From NCBI RefSeq assembly GCF_021117345.1, contig NZ_CP088261.1:2170001-2234000 (forward strand): a stretch of DNA of 64,000 bases, in the 5' to 3' direction. Positions within the stretch are counted from its first letter, which is position 1, and each line of letters begins with the position of its first letter. Of the stretch, positions 37,775 through 46,853 are shown in pieces. The DNA is from Microbacterium sp. cx-55. Its GTDB lineage: Bacteria > Actinomycetota > Actinomycetes > Actinomycetales > Microbacteriaceae. A program made the position numbers and the translations under genes. The notes beneath the pieces are model-generated. The model had not been told where the DNA came from. It worked only from the letters and a program-made list of their open reading frames with translations, and made no database searches.

Positions 37775-40444
37775 ATGCGCGAACCCACCCCCACGGAAGC
37801 CCTCGATCTCGTCGGACGTCACGAGGCGGGCCAGGAGATTCCCGAGCGTATGCGTGCCGACGTGCGCCTGCTCGGCTCGCTCCTCGGGCGCGTGCTGCGC
37901 GAGAGCGGCTCCGAGGGCCTCTACGAAGACGTCGAGCGCCTGCGTGTGGCCACGATCGAGGCGTACACCGACGAGAGCGCCGAGGCCTTCGCCCGCGCAG
38001 CCGCGATCGCGGACTCGTTCACCGTGCAGCGCGCCGACGAAGTGGCGCGCGCGTTCACGGTCTACTTCCACCTCGTGAACCTCTCCGAGGAACACCAGCG
38101 GGTGCGCCTCCTCCGCGACCGCGACGGACGCCCCGAACGCGAAGGGGCGGCCGATTCGATCGGCTCGGCCTTCGCCGCGCTGTCCGCCGAGGTCGGCCAG
38201 GACGCCGCACTGGAGCGCCTCCAGAACCTGCGGTTCCACCCCGTCTTCACCGCGCACCCGACCGAAGCCCGCCGCCGCGCCATCAGCACCGGCATCCGCC
38301 GCCTGTCCGGCCTGCTCGACGAACGCGACGCCGCACTCAACGACTCCGATCAGCGCCGGGCAGAACGCCGGATGCTGGAAGAGATCGACACGCTCTGGCG
38401 CACCGCGCCGCTCCGACCGGAGAAGCCCTCGCCCACCGACGAGGTGCGCGCGGTCATGGCCGTCTTCGACGACACCCTGTTCACGACCGTGCCGCGCGTC
38501 TACCGCCGCGTCGACGACACGCTGCAGGGATCGAGCACCGGAAGCCGCCCGCCGATCGTGCGGCCGTTCGTGCGCGTCGGCACCTGGGTGGGCGGTGACC
38601 GCGATGGAAACCCCTTCGTCACCGCGAAGATCACACGCCAGGCCGCGGCGATCGCGAGCGAGCACGTTCTGCTCGGCCTCGAACGCGCCACCAACCGCAT
38701 CGGACGCTCGCTGACGCTCGACGCCGAGAGCACTCCCCCGAGCGACGCCCTGCTCGCGCTTTGGGGCCGCCTCCGGAGCGCCGACGAAGATGCCGCCGAC
38801 GACATCGCCAAGCGCTCGCCCAACGAGCCGCACCGCCGCATCCTGCTGCTGATCGCACGCCGGATCGCCGCGACCCGCACCCGCAACGCCGACCTCGCGT
38901 ACCGCGATCCCGAGCACCTGCTGCAGGATCTGCGCACCGTGCAGGAGTCCCTCGCCGCGGCGGGAGCCGCGCGCCAGGCGTACGGCGGACTGCAGCAGCT
39001 CATCTGGCAGGTCGAGACCTACGGGTTCCACCTCGCCGAGCTCGAAGTACGTCAGCACTCGGCCGTGCACGCGAAGGTGCTCGCCGAGCTCGACGCCGGT
39101 GGCGCGCGCAGCGAGCAGACCGAAGAGGTGCTTGAGGTCTTCCGGGCGATCAGCCACATCCAGGAGCGGTTCGGACCGCGGGCCGCCGGCCGGTACATCG
39201 TCTCGTTCACGCAGTCGGCGCAAGACCTGGCCAACGTGCACCGGCTCGCCCGGTACGCCGTGGGACCGGATGCGGCGCCCCCCGTGCTCGACGTCATCCC
39301 ACTTTTCGAGACTTTCGCCGACCTGCAGGCCGCCCCCGCGATCCTCGCGGAGATCGCCGACAACCCCGAGTTCTCGGCACGCCTCGAGCAGACCGGCCGC
39401 CGCCTCGAGGTGATGCTCGGCTACTCGGACTCCTCGAAGGACGTCGGCCCCGTCGCCGCCAACCTCGCGCTCTACGAAGCCCAGGCCGCGATCGCCGCGT
39501 GGGCCGAAGAGACCCGCATCGAACTCACCCTGTTCCACGGCCGCGGCGGCGCGCTCGGCCGTGGCGGCGGACCGGCGAACAGCGCGATCCTCGCGCAGCC
39601 GCCGCACTCCGTCGACGGACGGTTCAAGCTCACCGAGCAGGGCGAGGTCATCTTCGCCCGCTACGGCGACCCGGTGATCGCGATGCGACACATCGACCAG
39701 GTGGCCGCCGCCATCCTGATGGCGTCCGCGCCGTCGAACGAGGAACGCAACCGCAGCGCCGCCGAACGCTACGCGAGCATCGCGCAGACCATGGCCGACG
39801 CATCCCGGGCCCGTTTCTTCTCCCTCGTGAAGGCGCCCGGGTTCGCGCCGTGGTTCGCCACGGTCACCCCGATGGAAGAGGTCGGCCTCCTCGCCCTCGG
39901 CTCGCGCCCCGCACGCCGCGGACTCTCGGTCGAGTCGCTCGAAGACCTGCGCGCCATCCCGTGGGTGTTCGCGTGGACGCAGGCGCGCATCAACCTCGCC
40001 GGCTGGTTCGGGCTCGGCTCCGCGCTCGACGCGGTCGGCGACGAGGACCTGCTCGTCGAGGCGTACGCCCAGTGGCCGCTGTTCCGCGCGATGATCGACA
40101 ACGTCGCGATGAGCCTCGCGAAGGCCGACGACCGCATCGCGCGCCAGTACCTCGCGCTCGGCGACCGCGACGACCTCGCCGAACTCGTGATGGACGAGAT
40201 GGCCCGCACCCGCGAGTGGGTGATCCGGATCGCCGGCGGCGACGGACTGCTCGCGAACAAGCCCGTGCTGCAGCGCGCGGTGAAGCTGCGGAGCCCCTAC
40301 GTCGACGCGCTGTCGCTCCTGCAGCTGCGCGCCCTTCGCTCCCTCCGCGACACTCCCGACGACCAGACCCCGGATGCGGGCCAGCAGCGCCTGCTGCTGC
40401 TCTCGGTCTCGGGCGTCGCCGCCGGCCTGCAGAACACGGGCTGA
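37775..40444 (+). CDS. ppc: Phosphoenolpyruvate carboxylase
   Basis: Anaplerotic enzyme making oxaloacetate from PEP and bicarbonate. The 889-residue product has the catalytic His161 in TAHPTEARRRA, the GGDRDGNPFVT segment, the GYSDSSKDVG motif, and the glycine-rich loop FHGRGGALGRGGGP about residue 590, ending in NTG as homologues do. Full length. Enolase (PEP) and carbonic anhydrase (bicarbonate) elsewhere in the window make its substrates. It converges on mfd, with repeat A2 in the 252-bp gap. Confidence 0.97.
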   Translation: MREPTPTEALDLVGRHEAGQEIPERMRADVRLLGSLLGRVLRESGSEGLYEDVERLRVATIEAYTDESAEAFARAAAIADSFTVQRADEVARAFTVYFHLVNLSEEHQRVRLLRDRDGRPEREGAADSIGSAFAALSAEVGQDAALERLQNLRFHPVFTAHPTEARRRAISTGIRRLSGLLDERDAALNDSDQRRAERRMLEEIDTLWRTAPLRPEKPSPTDEVRAVMAVFDDTLFTTVPRVYRRVDDTLQGSSTGSRPPIVRPFVRVGTWVGGDRDGNPFVTAKITRQAAAIASEHVLLGLERATNRIGRSLTLDAESTPPSDALLALWGRLRSADEDAADDIAKRSPNEPHRRILLLIARRIAATRTRNADLAYRDPEHLLQDLRTVQESLAAAGAARQAYGGLQQLIWQVETYGFHLAELEVRQHSAVHAKVLAELDAGGARSEQTEEVLEVFRAISHIQERFGPRAAGRYIVSFTQSAQDLANVHRLARYAVGPDAAPPVLDVIPLFETFADLQAAPAILAEIADNPEFSARLEQTGRRLEVMLGYSDSSKDVGPVAANLALYEAQAAIAAWAEETRIELTLFHGRGGALGRGGGPANSAILAQPPHSVDGRFKLTEQGEVIFARYGDPVIAMRHIDQVAAAILMASAPSNEERNRSAAERYASIAQTMADASRARFFSLVKAPGFAPWFATVTPMEEVGLLALGSRPARRGLSVESLEDLRAIPWVFAWTQARINLAGWFGLGSALDAVGDEDLLVEAYAQWPLFRAMIDNVAMSLAKADDRIARQYLALGDRDDLAELVMDEMARTREWVIRIAGGDGLLANKPVLQRAVKLRSPYVDALSLLQLRALRSLRDTPDDQTPDAGQQRLLLLSVSGVAAGLQNTG

Positions 40445-40461
40445 TCCCGCGATCGGCGTGA

Positions 40462-40537
40462 CGAGATTCGGAGATGTCACCGGATTCGGATGCATCCGGG
40501 CTGAGACATCCGAATCTCGCGACATCTCCGAATCTCG
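40462..40537. repeat. Palindromic repeat, copy A2
   Basis: A 17-bp perfect inverted repeat (40462-40478 versus 40521-40537) shares its sequence with copy A1 at 1607-1688. The inner CCGGAT/ATCCGG hairpin is conserved, and an extra partial copy of the right arm (CATCCGAATCTCGC) lies at about 40507-40520. This copy sits between convergent ppc and mfd. Confidence 0.8.
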
Positions 40538-40583
40538 CGACGGCCCGAACGACGAAGGCGGGCTCTACCGACCAACGCCGCGC

Positions 40584-40640
40584 GGGCTCCACCGTGGTCA
40601 GCCGCCAGCCGGGTGGGCTCCACCCTGGGCAGCCGCCAGC
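40584..40640. repeat. Short tandem duplication
   Basis: Two 26-bp copies starting GGGCTCCACC and ending AGCCGCCAGC (40584-40609 and 40615-40640) differ at two positions, with a 31-bp period. It lies between repeat A2 and the mfd stop. No coding role is apparent. Confidence 0.7.
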
Positions 40641-40696
40641 AGGGCACGCCGAACCTAACCCCGCCCCAGCCGGACCTCGCCCGAGCGGGCCCCGCG

Positions 40697-43600
40697 TCAG
40701 GCGGGCGTCGCCTCAGCGGCGGGCTTCGCCTCAGCCACGGGCACCGGGAAGATCTGGTCGAGGAGCTGGGTCGTCCACGCGATCAGGTCGGCGTCGGAGA
40801 GGGGCGCACCATCCGCCGTCGGAAGCGGCACCACGACCGCCTCACCCGACGCGACGAGTTTCGACTTCGGATACAGCCGCTGCAGCCGCACCCGCATCGA
40901 GTCCGGCAGGCTCGCCGGCGCGACGCGCAGGTTCGGCCCCATCGCGACCACGTCGGCCAGGCCCGAGCGCGCGGCACGGCGACGCAGGCGCGCCACGGCG
41001 ACGAGCCCCTCGACCTCGGCGGGCAGTGCTCCGTACCGGTCGCTCAGTTCGTCGACGACCAGGTCGAGGGCGTCGTCCTTCGCGGTGGCGGATGCGGCTG
41101 CCGACAGCTTCTGGTACGCCTCCAGGCGCAGCCGCTCGCTGTCGATGTACGACTCCGGAATCCGCGCCTGCACCGGCAGCTCGAGCCGCAGCTCGGTCGG
41201 TCCGTCGACATCCTCACCGCGGAACGTCGCCACCGCCTCACCCACCATGCGCAGGTACAGGTCGAACCCGACACCCGCGATGTGGCCCGCCTGCTCACCG
41301 CCGAGCAGGTTGCCCGCTCCGCGCAGCTCGAGGTCTTTCAGGGCCACCTGCATGCCCGATCCGAGGTCGTTGTTGACCGCGATCGTCTCGAGCCGGTCGG
41401 CGGCCGTCTCGCTCAGCGGCTTCTGCTCGTCGTACAGGAAGTACGCGTAGGCCCGCTCGCGCCCACGGCCGACGCGCCCGCGCAACTGGTGCAGCTGGCT
41501 GAGACCGTACTTGTCGGCCCGGTCGATGATGATCGTGTTCGCGTTCGCGATGTCGAGACCGGTCTCGATGATGGTCGTGCACACGAGCACATCGGCCCGG
41601 CGCTCCCAGAAGTCGTCGACCACGCTCTCGAGCTGATGCTCGCCCATCTGCCCGTGCGCGACCGCGATCCGCGCCTCGGGAACGAGCTCGGCGAGCTCGG
41701 CGGCGACACGCTGGATGGACTGCACCCGGTTGTGCACGTAGAACACCTGGCCCTCGCGCAGCAGTTCGCGGCGGATGGCGGCGGTGATCTGCTTGTCGTT
41801 GCGCGCGCCGACGTAGCTGAGGATCGGATGCCGATCCTCCGGCGGCGTCTGCAGCGTCGACATCTCGCGGATGCCGGTGACCGCCATCTCGAGTGTGCGG
41901 GGAATCGGTGTCGCGCTCATCGCCAGGATGTCGACGTTGGTCTTCAGCTTCTTCAGCGCATCCTTGTGCTCGACGCCGAACCGCTGCTCCTCGTCGATGA
42001 TCATCAGCCCGAGGTCTTTGAAGATGACCTTCTCGGTCAGGATGCGGTGCGTTCCGATCACCATGTCGATCGTGCCGTCGGCGAGCCCGGCGATGATCTC
42101 GCGCGCGTGCTTGTCGGTCTGGAAACGCGAGAGCGCCCGCACCTTCACCGGGAACCCGGCGAACCGCTCGGTGAACGTCTCGGTGTGCTGCTTCACGAGG
42201 AGCGTCGTCGGCACGAGCATCGCGACCTGCTTGCCGTCCTGGATCGCTTTGAACGCGGCGCGCACGGCGACCTCGGTCTTCCCGAACCCCACGTCGCCCG
42301 AGAGCAGCCGGTCCATCGGGATCGGCTTCTCCATGTCGGCCTTGATCTCGTCGATCGTCTGCAACTGATCGGGGGTCTCGGCGAACGGGAAGGCCTCTTC
42401 GAGCTCACGCTGCCACGGGGTGTCGGGGCCGAACGCGTGCCCGCGGGCCGCCATCCGGGCCGAGTACAGCTTCACGAGCTCGACCGCGATGTCGCGGACC
42501 GCCCGCCGCGCCTTGCCCTTCGCGGCCGCCCAGTCACTGCCGCCCATCTTGGACAGCACCGGTGCCTCGCCGCCGACGTACTTCGACAGCAGATCGAGCT
42601 GGTCGGTCGGCACGTACAACTTGTCGCCGGGGTGGCCGCGCTTGGACGGGGCGTACTCGAGCACGAGGTACTCGCGCGCGCTCTTGACCGGGTTGCGCCC
42701 GCCGGAGGACACAACGCGCTGCTGCAGTTCGACGAATCGACCGATGCCGTGCGTGGAGTGCACGACATAGTCGCCGGCTTTCAGCTGCAGCGGGTCGACG
42801 ACGTTCTTCCGGCGCGACGCGAGCTTCTTGACCCCGCGGTTATCGCGCGAGATCGCCCGCCCGTAGAACTCGGACTCGGTGAGCACCGCGAGTTTCGCGC
42901 CCGGTGCCTCGAAGCCGCGCTCGAGCGCGCAGGCGACGATCGTGGCGATCCCGGGTGCCGGCTCATCGAGCAGCGTGTCGACGCGGCGCGCGGCGAACCC
43001 ACGATCGGCGAGCACGTCGCGCGCGCGGTCTGCGAGTCCTGCGCCCGAGGCGGTGACCACGACCGCCCAGCCGTCCGTCAGCAGCTGGCCGACGTGCGCG
43101 ATCGCGCCGTCGACGTTTCCGGCGAAAGAGGGAACGGATGCCGCATCCACCCGGATGACACCGCCGCGCTCCACGAGCCCCTCGGCCTCGGCGTCGGCCG
43201 CGCCGGAGTCGAATCCCGACAGCGTCCACCACACACCACCCCGCTCCTGGGTCACCTCGCGGAGACGCGGGAGCCCGACGAAGTCCCCCGCGCCGAGATC
43301 GACCGGGGTGTCGGCGCCGGCGACCGCGGCGCTCCAGGCGGCCTCGAGGAACTCGCGGTTCGTGTCGGAGAGGGTCGTCGCACGGGCCTTCGCCCGCTCG
43401 TGATCCACCAGTGCCACGGCGGTGGCGCGCGGCAGGTAGTCCACGAGGGTCACCAGTTCGTCCACGAGTACGGGGGTCAGCGACTCCATACCCTCGGCGG
43501 GGATGCCTTCTGCCATCTTCTCGAGCATGCCGCGCAGCGACGGCAGCGAGTCGGCGAGTTCGCGAGCGCGGTCGCGCACCTCCTGCGTGAGCAGCAGTTC

Positions 43601-44302
43601 CCGACTCGCGACGAGCTCGACCTCGCCGACCTCGCCCGGAAGTGAGCGCTGGTCGGCGACGGAGAAGGCACGGATCTGATCGATCTCGTCGCCGAAGAAC
43701 TCGACGCGAAGCGGATGATCGGCGGCGGGCGGGAAGACATCGAGGATGCCGCCGCGCACCGCGAACTCGCCTCGGCGCGACACCATGTCGACCCGCAGGT
43801 AGGCGCGCTCGATGAGCTTCGCGACGATGTCGCCCAAGTCGAGCCCGCGCGCACCGACGGCGAGGCGCACGGGGGCCGCATCCGTCAATCCGGCGGCGAG
43901 CGGCTGGATCGCGCTTCGCACCGAGGCAGTCACGATGAGGGGGGCGACGCCATCCCACTCCGCGACCCGGCGCAGCACGTCGAGCCGGCGACCGACGGTC
44001 TCGGCGCTCGGGCTGAGGCGCTCGTGCGGGAGGGTCTCCCACGCGGGGAAATGCCGCACGTCGGCCCCCGGCAGCACGGCCTGCAGCGCGGGTCCGAGCG
44101 ATTCGGCCCGGCGGCCGGTGGGTGCGATCACCAGGATCGCGGCCGGCTTGCCGTCGACGCGGCGCTTTTCCACGAGGGCGGCGAGGAGCGGGGCGTCGAG
44201 CCCCTCCACGACCGAGAAATCGTTGTCGACGGATGCGGCCACGGCCGCATCCCGGAAGGTTTCTGCGCGCGTCAGGGCGCGAACGATCCCGGGAACTGTC
44301 AC
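40697..44302 (-). CDS. mfd: Transcription-repair coupling factor
   Basis: Removes RNA polymerase stalled at DNA lesions and recruits UvrA. The 1201-residue product has the UvrB-like N-terminal domains, a CarD-like RNA polymerase interaction domain around GDYVVHSTHGIGRFVELQ, then a RecG-like translocase: Walker A GDVGFGKTEVA, DEEQRFG, motif III SATPIPRTLEM, and motif VI GRVGRGRERAYAY. The C-terminal TRCF domain follows. Length is typical. GTG 44302 has TAGGAT exactly 6 nt upstream. pth lies 34 bp further upstream on the same strand. Confidence 0.97.
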   Translation of the reverse strand: MTVPGIVRALTRAETFRDAAVAASVDNDFSVVEGLDAPLLAALVEKRRVDGKPAAILVIAPTGRRAESLGPALQAVLPGADVRHFPAWETLPHERLSPSAETVGRRLDVLRRVAEWDGVAPLIVTASVRSAIQPLAAGLTDAAPVRLAVGARGLDLGDIVAKLIERAYLRVDMVSRRGEFAVRGGILDVFPPAADHPLRVEFFGDEIDQIRAFSVADQRSLPGEVGEVELVASRELLLTQEVRDRARELADSLPSLRGMLEKMAEGIPAEGMESLTPVLVDELVTLVDYLPRATAVALVDHERAKARATTLSDTNREFLEAAWSAAVAGADTPVDLGAGDFVGLPRLREVTQERGGVWWTLSGFDSGAADAEAEGLVERGGVIRVDAASVPSFAGNVDGAIAHVGQLLTDGWAVVVTASGAGLADRARDVLADRGFAARRVDTLLDEPAPGIATIVACALERGFEAPGAKLAVLTESEFYGRAISRDNRGVKKLASRRKNVVDPLQLKAGDYVVHSTHGIGRFVELQQRVVSSGGRNPVKSAREYLVLEYAPSKRGHPGDKLYVPTDQLDLLSKYVGGEAPVLSKMGGSDWAAAKGKARRAVRDIAVELVKLYSARMAARGHAFGPDTPWQRELEEAFPFAETPDQLQTIDEIKADMEKPIPMDRLLSGDVGFGKTEVAVRAAFKAIQDGKQVAMLVPTTLLVKQHTETFTERFAGFPVKVRALSRFQTDKHAREIIAGLADGTIDMVIGTHRILTEKVIFKDLGLMIIDEEQRFGVEHKDALKKLKTNVDILAMSATPIPRTLEMAVTGIREMSTLQTPPEDRHPILSYVGARNDKQITAAIRRELLREGQVFYVHNRVQSIQRVAAELAELVPEARIAVAHGQMGEHQLESVVDDFWERRADVLVCTTIIETGLDIANANTIIIDRADKYGLSQLHQLRGRVGRGRERAYAYFLYDEQKPLSETAADRLETIAVNNDLGSGMQVALKDLELRGAGNLLGGEQAGHIAGVGFDLYLRMVGEAVATFRGEDVDGPTELRLELPVQARIPESYIDSERLRLEAYQKLSAAASATAKDDALDLVVDELSDRYGALPAEVEGLVAVARLRRRAARSGLADVVAMGPNLRVAPASLPDSMRVRLQRLYPKSKLVASGEAVVVPLPTADGAPLSDADLIAWTTQLLDQIFPVPVAEAKPAAEATPA

Positions 44303-44308
44303 CGTATG

Positions 44309-44314
44309 ATCCTA
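44309..44314 (-). promoter_or_regulatory. Putative -10 element for mfd
   Basis: TAGGAT on the minus strand, then CATACG, then GTG: leaderless spacing. Confidence 0.5.
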
Positions 44315-44336
44315 TCCGCGCCCACCGACACGGGGA

Positions 44337-44921
44337 TCAGTCGCGGGGCGCGTGCCAGCGCTGCTGCGCGGCGAGGAGGCCGTCGCTTACGAGCAGTTCG
44401 ACCGCATCCGCCGCATCCGAGACCAGGATCGGAAGCGTCTGGCGCTCGGTCGCACCGAACGGATCGAGCACCCAGTCCGCCGGATCCTGGCGACCCGGCG
44501 GGCGCCCGATGCCGACCCGCACGCGCGGGAAATCGGCCGTGCCGAGCGCCTTCGCGACGTCGCGGACACCGTTGTGACCGCCGTGCCCGCCGCCCGTCTT
44601 CAGCTTCAGGGTGTCGAACGGGATGTCGAGCTCGTCGTGCACCACGATGACGTGCGCCGGGTCGATGTCGAAGAACTTCGCGAGGTTCGCCGCCGGGCCG
44701 CCCGACACGTTCATGAACGTGTTCGGCTTGGCGAGCACGAGCTTCGCCGCTCCCGGACGCAGCCACGTCTCGGCGACGCGAGCCTGCGCCTTGTGCACTC
44801 GGAACACCTCGCTGCGCCGGGCCGCCAGCTCGTCGACGACCATCTGGCCGACGTTGTGCCGGGTGGCCTCGTAGCGCGGACCGGGGTTACCGAGTCCGAC
44901 GACCAGCCAGGTGTCTGTCAT
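44337..44921 (-). CDS. pth: Peptidyl-tRNA hydrolase
   Basis: Recycles peptidyl-tRNA released by abortive translation. The 194-residue product has [17 protein letters not shown] with the catalytic His22, PNTFMNVSG and the [13 protein letters not shown]...GGHGGHNG core. ATG 44921 has GGAAGGA 5 nt upstream. It follows rplY on the minus strand, the usual actinobacterial order, but the palindromic element at 44947-45011 separates them and may attenuate transcription. Confidence 0.96.
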   Translation of the reverse strand: MTDTWLVVGLGNPGPRYEATRHNVGQMVVDELAARRSEVFRVHKAQARVAETWLRPGAAKLVLAKPNTFMNVSGGPAANLAKFFDIDPAHVIVVHDELDIPFDTLKLKTGGGHGGHNGVRDVAKALGTADFPRVRVGIGRPPGRQDPADWVLDPFGATERQTLPILVSDAADAVELLVSDGLLAAQQRWHAPRD

Positions 44922-44946
44922 GTCATCCTTCCGAGAGCGACATAAA

Positions 44947-45011
44947 ACAGGAGAAATCCCGTACGCAGGACGATTCTGGCGAATCGGTCCTGTCGTCGGG
45001 ATTTCTCCTGT
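44947..45011. repeat. Nested palindromic element D
   Basis: Outer arms of 15 bp (ACAGGAGAAATCCCG at 44947-44961 and its complement at 44997-45011) enclose a second hairpin (44966-44992, 11 pairs, one bulge, TGGC loop). The inner left arm CAGGACGATTC resembles the outer arm, so four related units occur, two per orientation. It lies between co-directional rplY and pth. Confidence 0.8.
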
Positions 45012-45025
45012 GCGGGTGCGCGGGA

Positions 45026-45643
45026 TTACTCGGCGTCGGCCTCGGACTGCTCGGCCGCCACCTCGGCGTCAGCCGAAGCGATCTCTTCTTCGGCCTCGAG
45101 CGTGGAGACGGGGATCGAGACGGCGACGATGAGCGTGTCCGGGTCGACCGTCAGCGAAGCGCCGGCCGGCAGCTTCAGGTCGGCAGCGGTGATGTGCGTG
45201 CCGTCCTCGAGGCCCTCGACGTCGACCTCGATGTTCTGCGGGATGTTGGTCGCCTCGACCTCGAGCGACACGGTGTTCGCATCGAGGTTCACGATGGTGC
45301 CCGGGGCCGGCTCGCCGATGACGACGACGGGGACGTCGACGGAGAGCTTCTCGCCCTTCTTCACGACGAGGAGGTCGATGTGCTCGATGATCTGGCGCAC
45401 CGGGTCCTTCTGCACGTCCTTGACGAGCGCGAGGTGGTCGGCGCCGTCGATCGACAGCTCGAGAACCTGGTTGGCGCGACGCAGGATGAGGAGCATCTGG
45501 TGCCCCGGCAGCGCGACGTGCACCGGCTCGGTGCCGTGACCGTAAAGAACGGCGGGGATCTGGCCCGCAGCGCGGAGGCGACGCGCGAAACCCTTGCCGA
45601 ACTGCGTGCGCAGTTCGCCGATGACCTTGGTGTCTTCCGACAT
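45026..45643 (-). CDS. rplY: 50S ribosomal protein L25 / general stress protein Ctc
   Basis: 5S rRNA-binding ribosomal protein of the long, two-domain Ctc type. The 205-residue product has the L25 domain ([20 protein letters not shown], then [21 protein letters not shown]) and the C-terminal TL5-like domain, plus a very acidic tail rich in Glu/Ala. ATG 45643 has AAGGAG. It is the first gene before pth and mfd on the minus strand. Confidence 0.96.
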   Translation of the reverse strand: MSEDTKVIGELRTQFGKGFARRLRAAGQIPAVLYGHGTEPVHVALPGHQMLLILRRANQVLELSIDGADHLALVKDVQKDPVRQIIEHIDLLVVKKGEKLSVDVPVVVIGEPAPGTIVNLDANTVSLEVEATNIPQNIEVDVEGLEDGTHITAADLKLPAGASLTVDPDTLIVAVSIPVSTLEAEEEIASADAEVAAEQSEADAE

Positions 45644-45856
45644 GGTGATTCTCCTTGCGGGCCCACGGGCCCCGATATGGGTGTGCGGATTCGACTCGAA
45701 CGCGAGCGCGTGAGGAATACCGTGAGGCCTCTACACTCCCCGTCGATCACGGATGCTGCACGCGGACGCGCGGCATCCCTCGCCGAAGTTCAGACAGAGT
45801 CTATCAGCGGGGCGGCTACCATGGAAAACTCGCGAACCGCGCTCGAAAGGACCCTC

Positions 45857-45979
45857 GTGGACGCTCAGCTGGCCTCCGACATCATCCTCGGCGTGATCGG
45901 AGTACTGACCGCGTTGTCGGCGATCGGCATCGTCGGCGCGTTCTTCTCGATGGGTCGCTCGAACTACCGCAAGGGCTGA
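45857..45979 (+). CDS. Small single-helix membrane protein
   Basis: A 40-residue protein, nearly all one membrane helix (SDIILGVIGVLTALSAIGIVGAFFSMG) with a basic end (RSNYRKG). The GTG at 45857 has GAAAGGA 5 nt upstream, better than the ATG at 45821 that would add 12 residues. It is encoded divergently from rplY. I do not recognise the family; the size, helix and ribosome site support reality. Confidence 0.6.
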   Translation: MDAQLASDIILGVIGVLTALSAIGIVGAFFSMGRSNYRKG

Positions 45980-46005
45980 TCCACCTCCCGCGAGGGCTGC
46001 TCGAG

Positions 46006-46728
46006 CTACGGCGAGGCCTGCTCCGCGCTCTCCGCACGGAGCGCCGCATCCGCCTCCGCCACGATGCGCCGCAGCGCCGCCGCCGCGTCATCGCTGCGAC
46101 CGGCCACGATCGCGAAGGCCGCATCCTGGTGCCAGCGCACCGCATCCGGGTTCGCGTCGTGCGGCATGAGCGCGTGACGTGTGCGACCGACCAGCACGGA
46201 TTCGACGACGTCGCCGAGCGCGGCGAGCATCGGGTTGCCGGATGCGCGCAGCATCGTGCGGTGGAAGCGCACGTCGGCCGCGAGGTAGTGGGCGCCGTCG
46301 GCGTCGTGCTCGGTGCGGGCCATCTCCATCACCGCGGCGACGAGCGTCTGCCGCTCCTCTTCGCTCGCGCGCCCGGCGGCAAGGCTCGCCGCCAGCGGCT
46401 CGACCGCACCGCGCAGCGCACCGAGATGGCCGAGCTGCGTCTCACGCCCGGCACCGCTCAGCCGCCAGGCGATCACTTCGGGCGCGTACTCGTTCCACTC
46501 GGATTCGGGCCGCACCTCGATGCCCGACTTCCGGCGCACCTGCACGAGTCCGAGTGACTCGAGCACCCGCACGGCTTCGCGGGCGGCCGTGCGGGACGCC
46601 CCCTCGGCGTCGGCGACCTCGCTCGTGACGAGCCGCGACCCGACCGGATGCGTGCCGTGCACGATGGCCGTCCCCAACGTCTCCACCAGGGAGTCGTGGA
46701 GAGAACCCTTGCGCTGCACGTGCGTCAC
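46006..46728 (-). CDS. gntR: GntR-family (FadR/FCD) transcriptional regulator
   Basis: A 240-residue regulator: N-terminal winged helix (SLHDSLVETLGTAIVHG, VGSRLVTSEVADAEGASRTAAREAVRVLESLGLV) and a C-terminal all-helical FCD ligand-binding domain with metal-site histidines (DVRFHRTML, RWHQDA). Placed divergently next to gntT-gntK-gnd, it is most likely the gluconate-responsive repressor. GTG 46728 has CATAAT 6 nt upstream. The divergent spacer contains two repeated half-sites that could be its operators. Confidence 0.92.
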   Translation of the reverse strand: MTHVQRKGSLHDSLVETLGTAIVHGTHPVGSRLVTSEVADAEGASRTAAREAVRVLESLGLVQVRRKSGIEVRPESEWNEYAPEVIAWRLSGAGRETQLGHLGALRGAVEPLAASLAAGRASEEERQTLVAAVMEMARTEHDADGAHYLAADVRFHRTMLRASGNPMLAALGDVVESVLVGRTRHALMPHDANPDAVRWHQDAAFAIVAGRSDDAAAALRRIVAEADAALRAESAEQASP

Positions 46729-46734
46729 CCGTTG

Positions 46735-46811
46735 ATTATGGCGCTGAACATGACAAATATCTCATACGTCTTGCATCACGCGGATCCGAATGCTTTTATG
46801 TACGACAAATA
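46735..46811. promoter_or_regulatory. Divergent gntR/gntT control region
   Basis: For gntR, CATAAT (46735-46740, minus) lies 6 nt before its GTG. For gntT, TTGCAT (46771-46776) and TTTTAT (46794-46799) are spaced 17 bp. GACAAATA occurs twice in direct orientation at 46752-46759 and 46804-46811, 52 bp apart (about five turns). The second is part of TGTACGACA (46799-46807), which fits the GT-N3-AC pattern of FadR-type operators and would cover the gntT start point. Confidence 0.5.
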
Positions 46812-46853
46812 GCTCGCGCGGCTCCGCTGCCGCCTGCCGGATCAAGGATGCTC

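Noticed and set aside
36482..40525. Minus-strand open frame of 1347 codons
   Set aside because: Only the last 380 codons (from 37624) are NhaA. The rest is antisense to ppc and has no recognisable protein features; long antisense frames are common in GC-rich genes.
40613..43645. Plus-strand open frame of 1010 codons
   Set aside because: It lies entirely opposite mfd and has Arg/Asp/Val-rich composition typical of an antisense shadow.
45194..45820. Longer plus-strand form of the small membrane protein
   Set aside because: The upstream codons are antisense to rplY and precede both plausible ribosome sites at 45821 and 45857.
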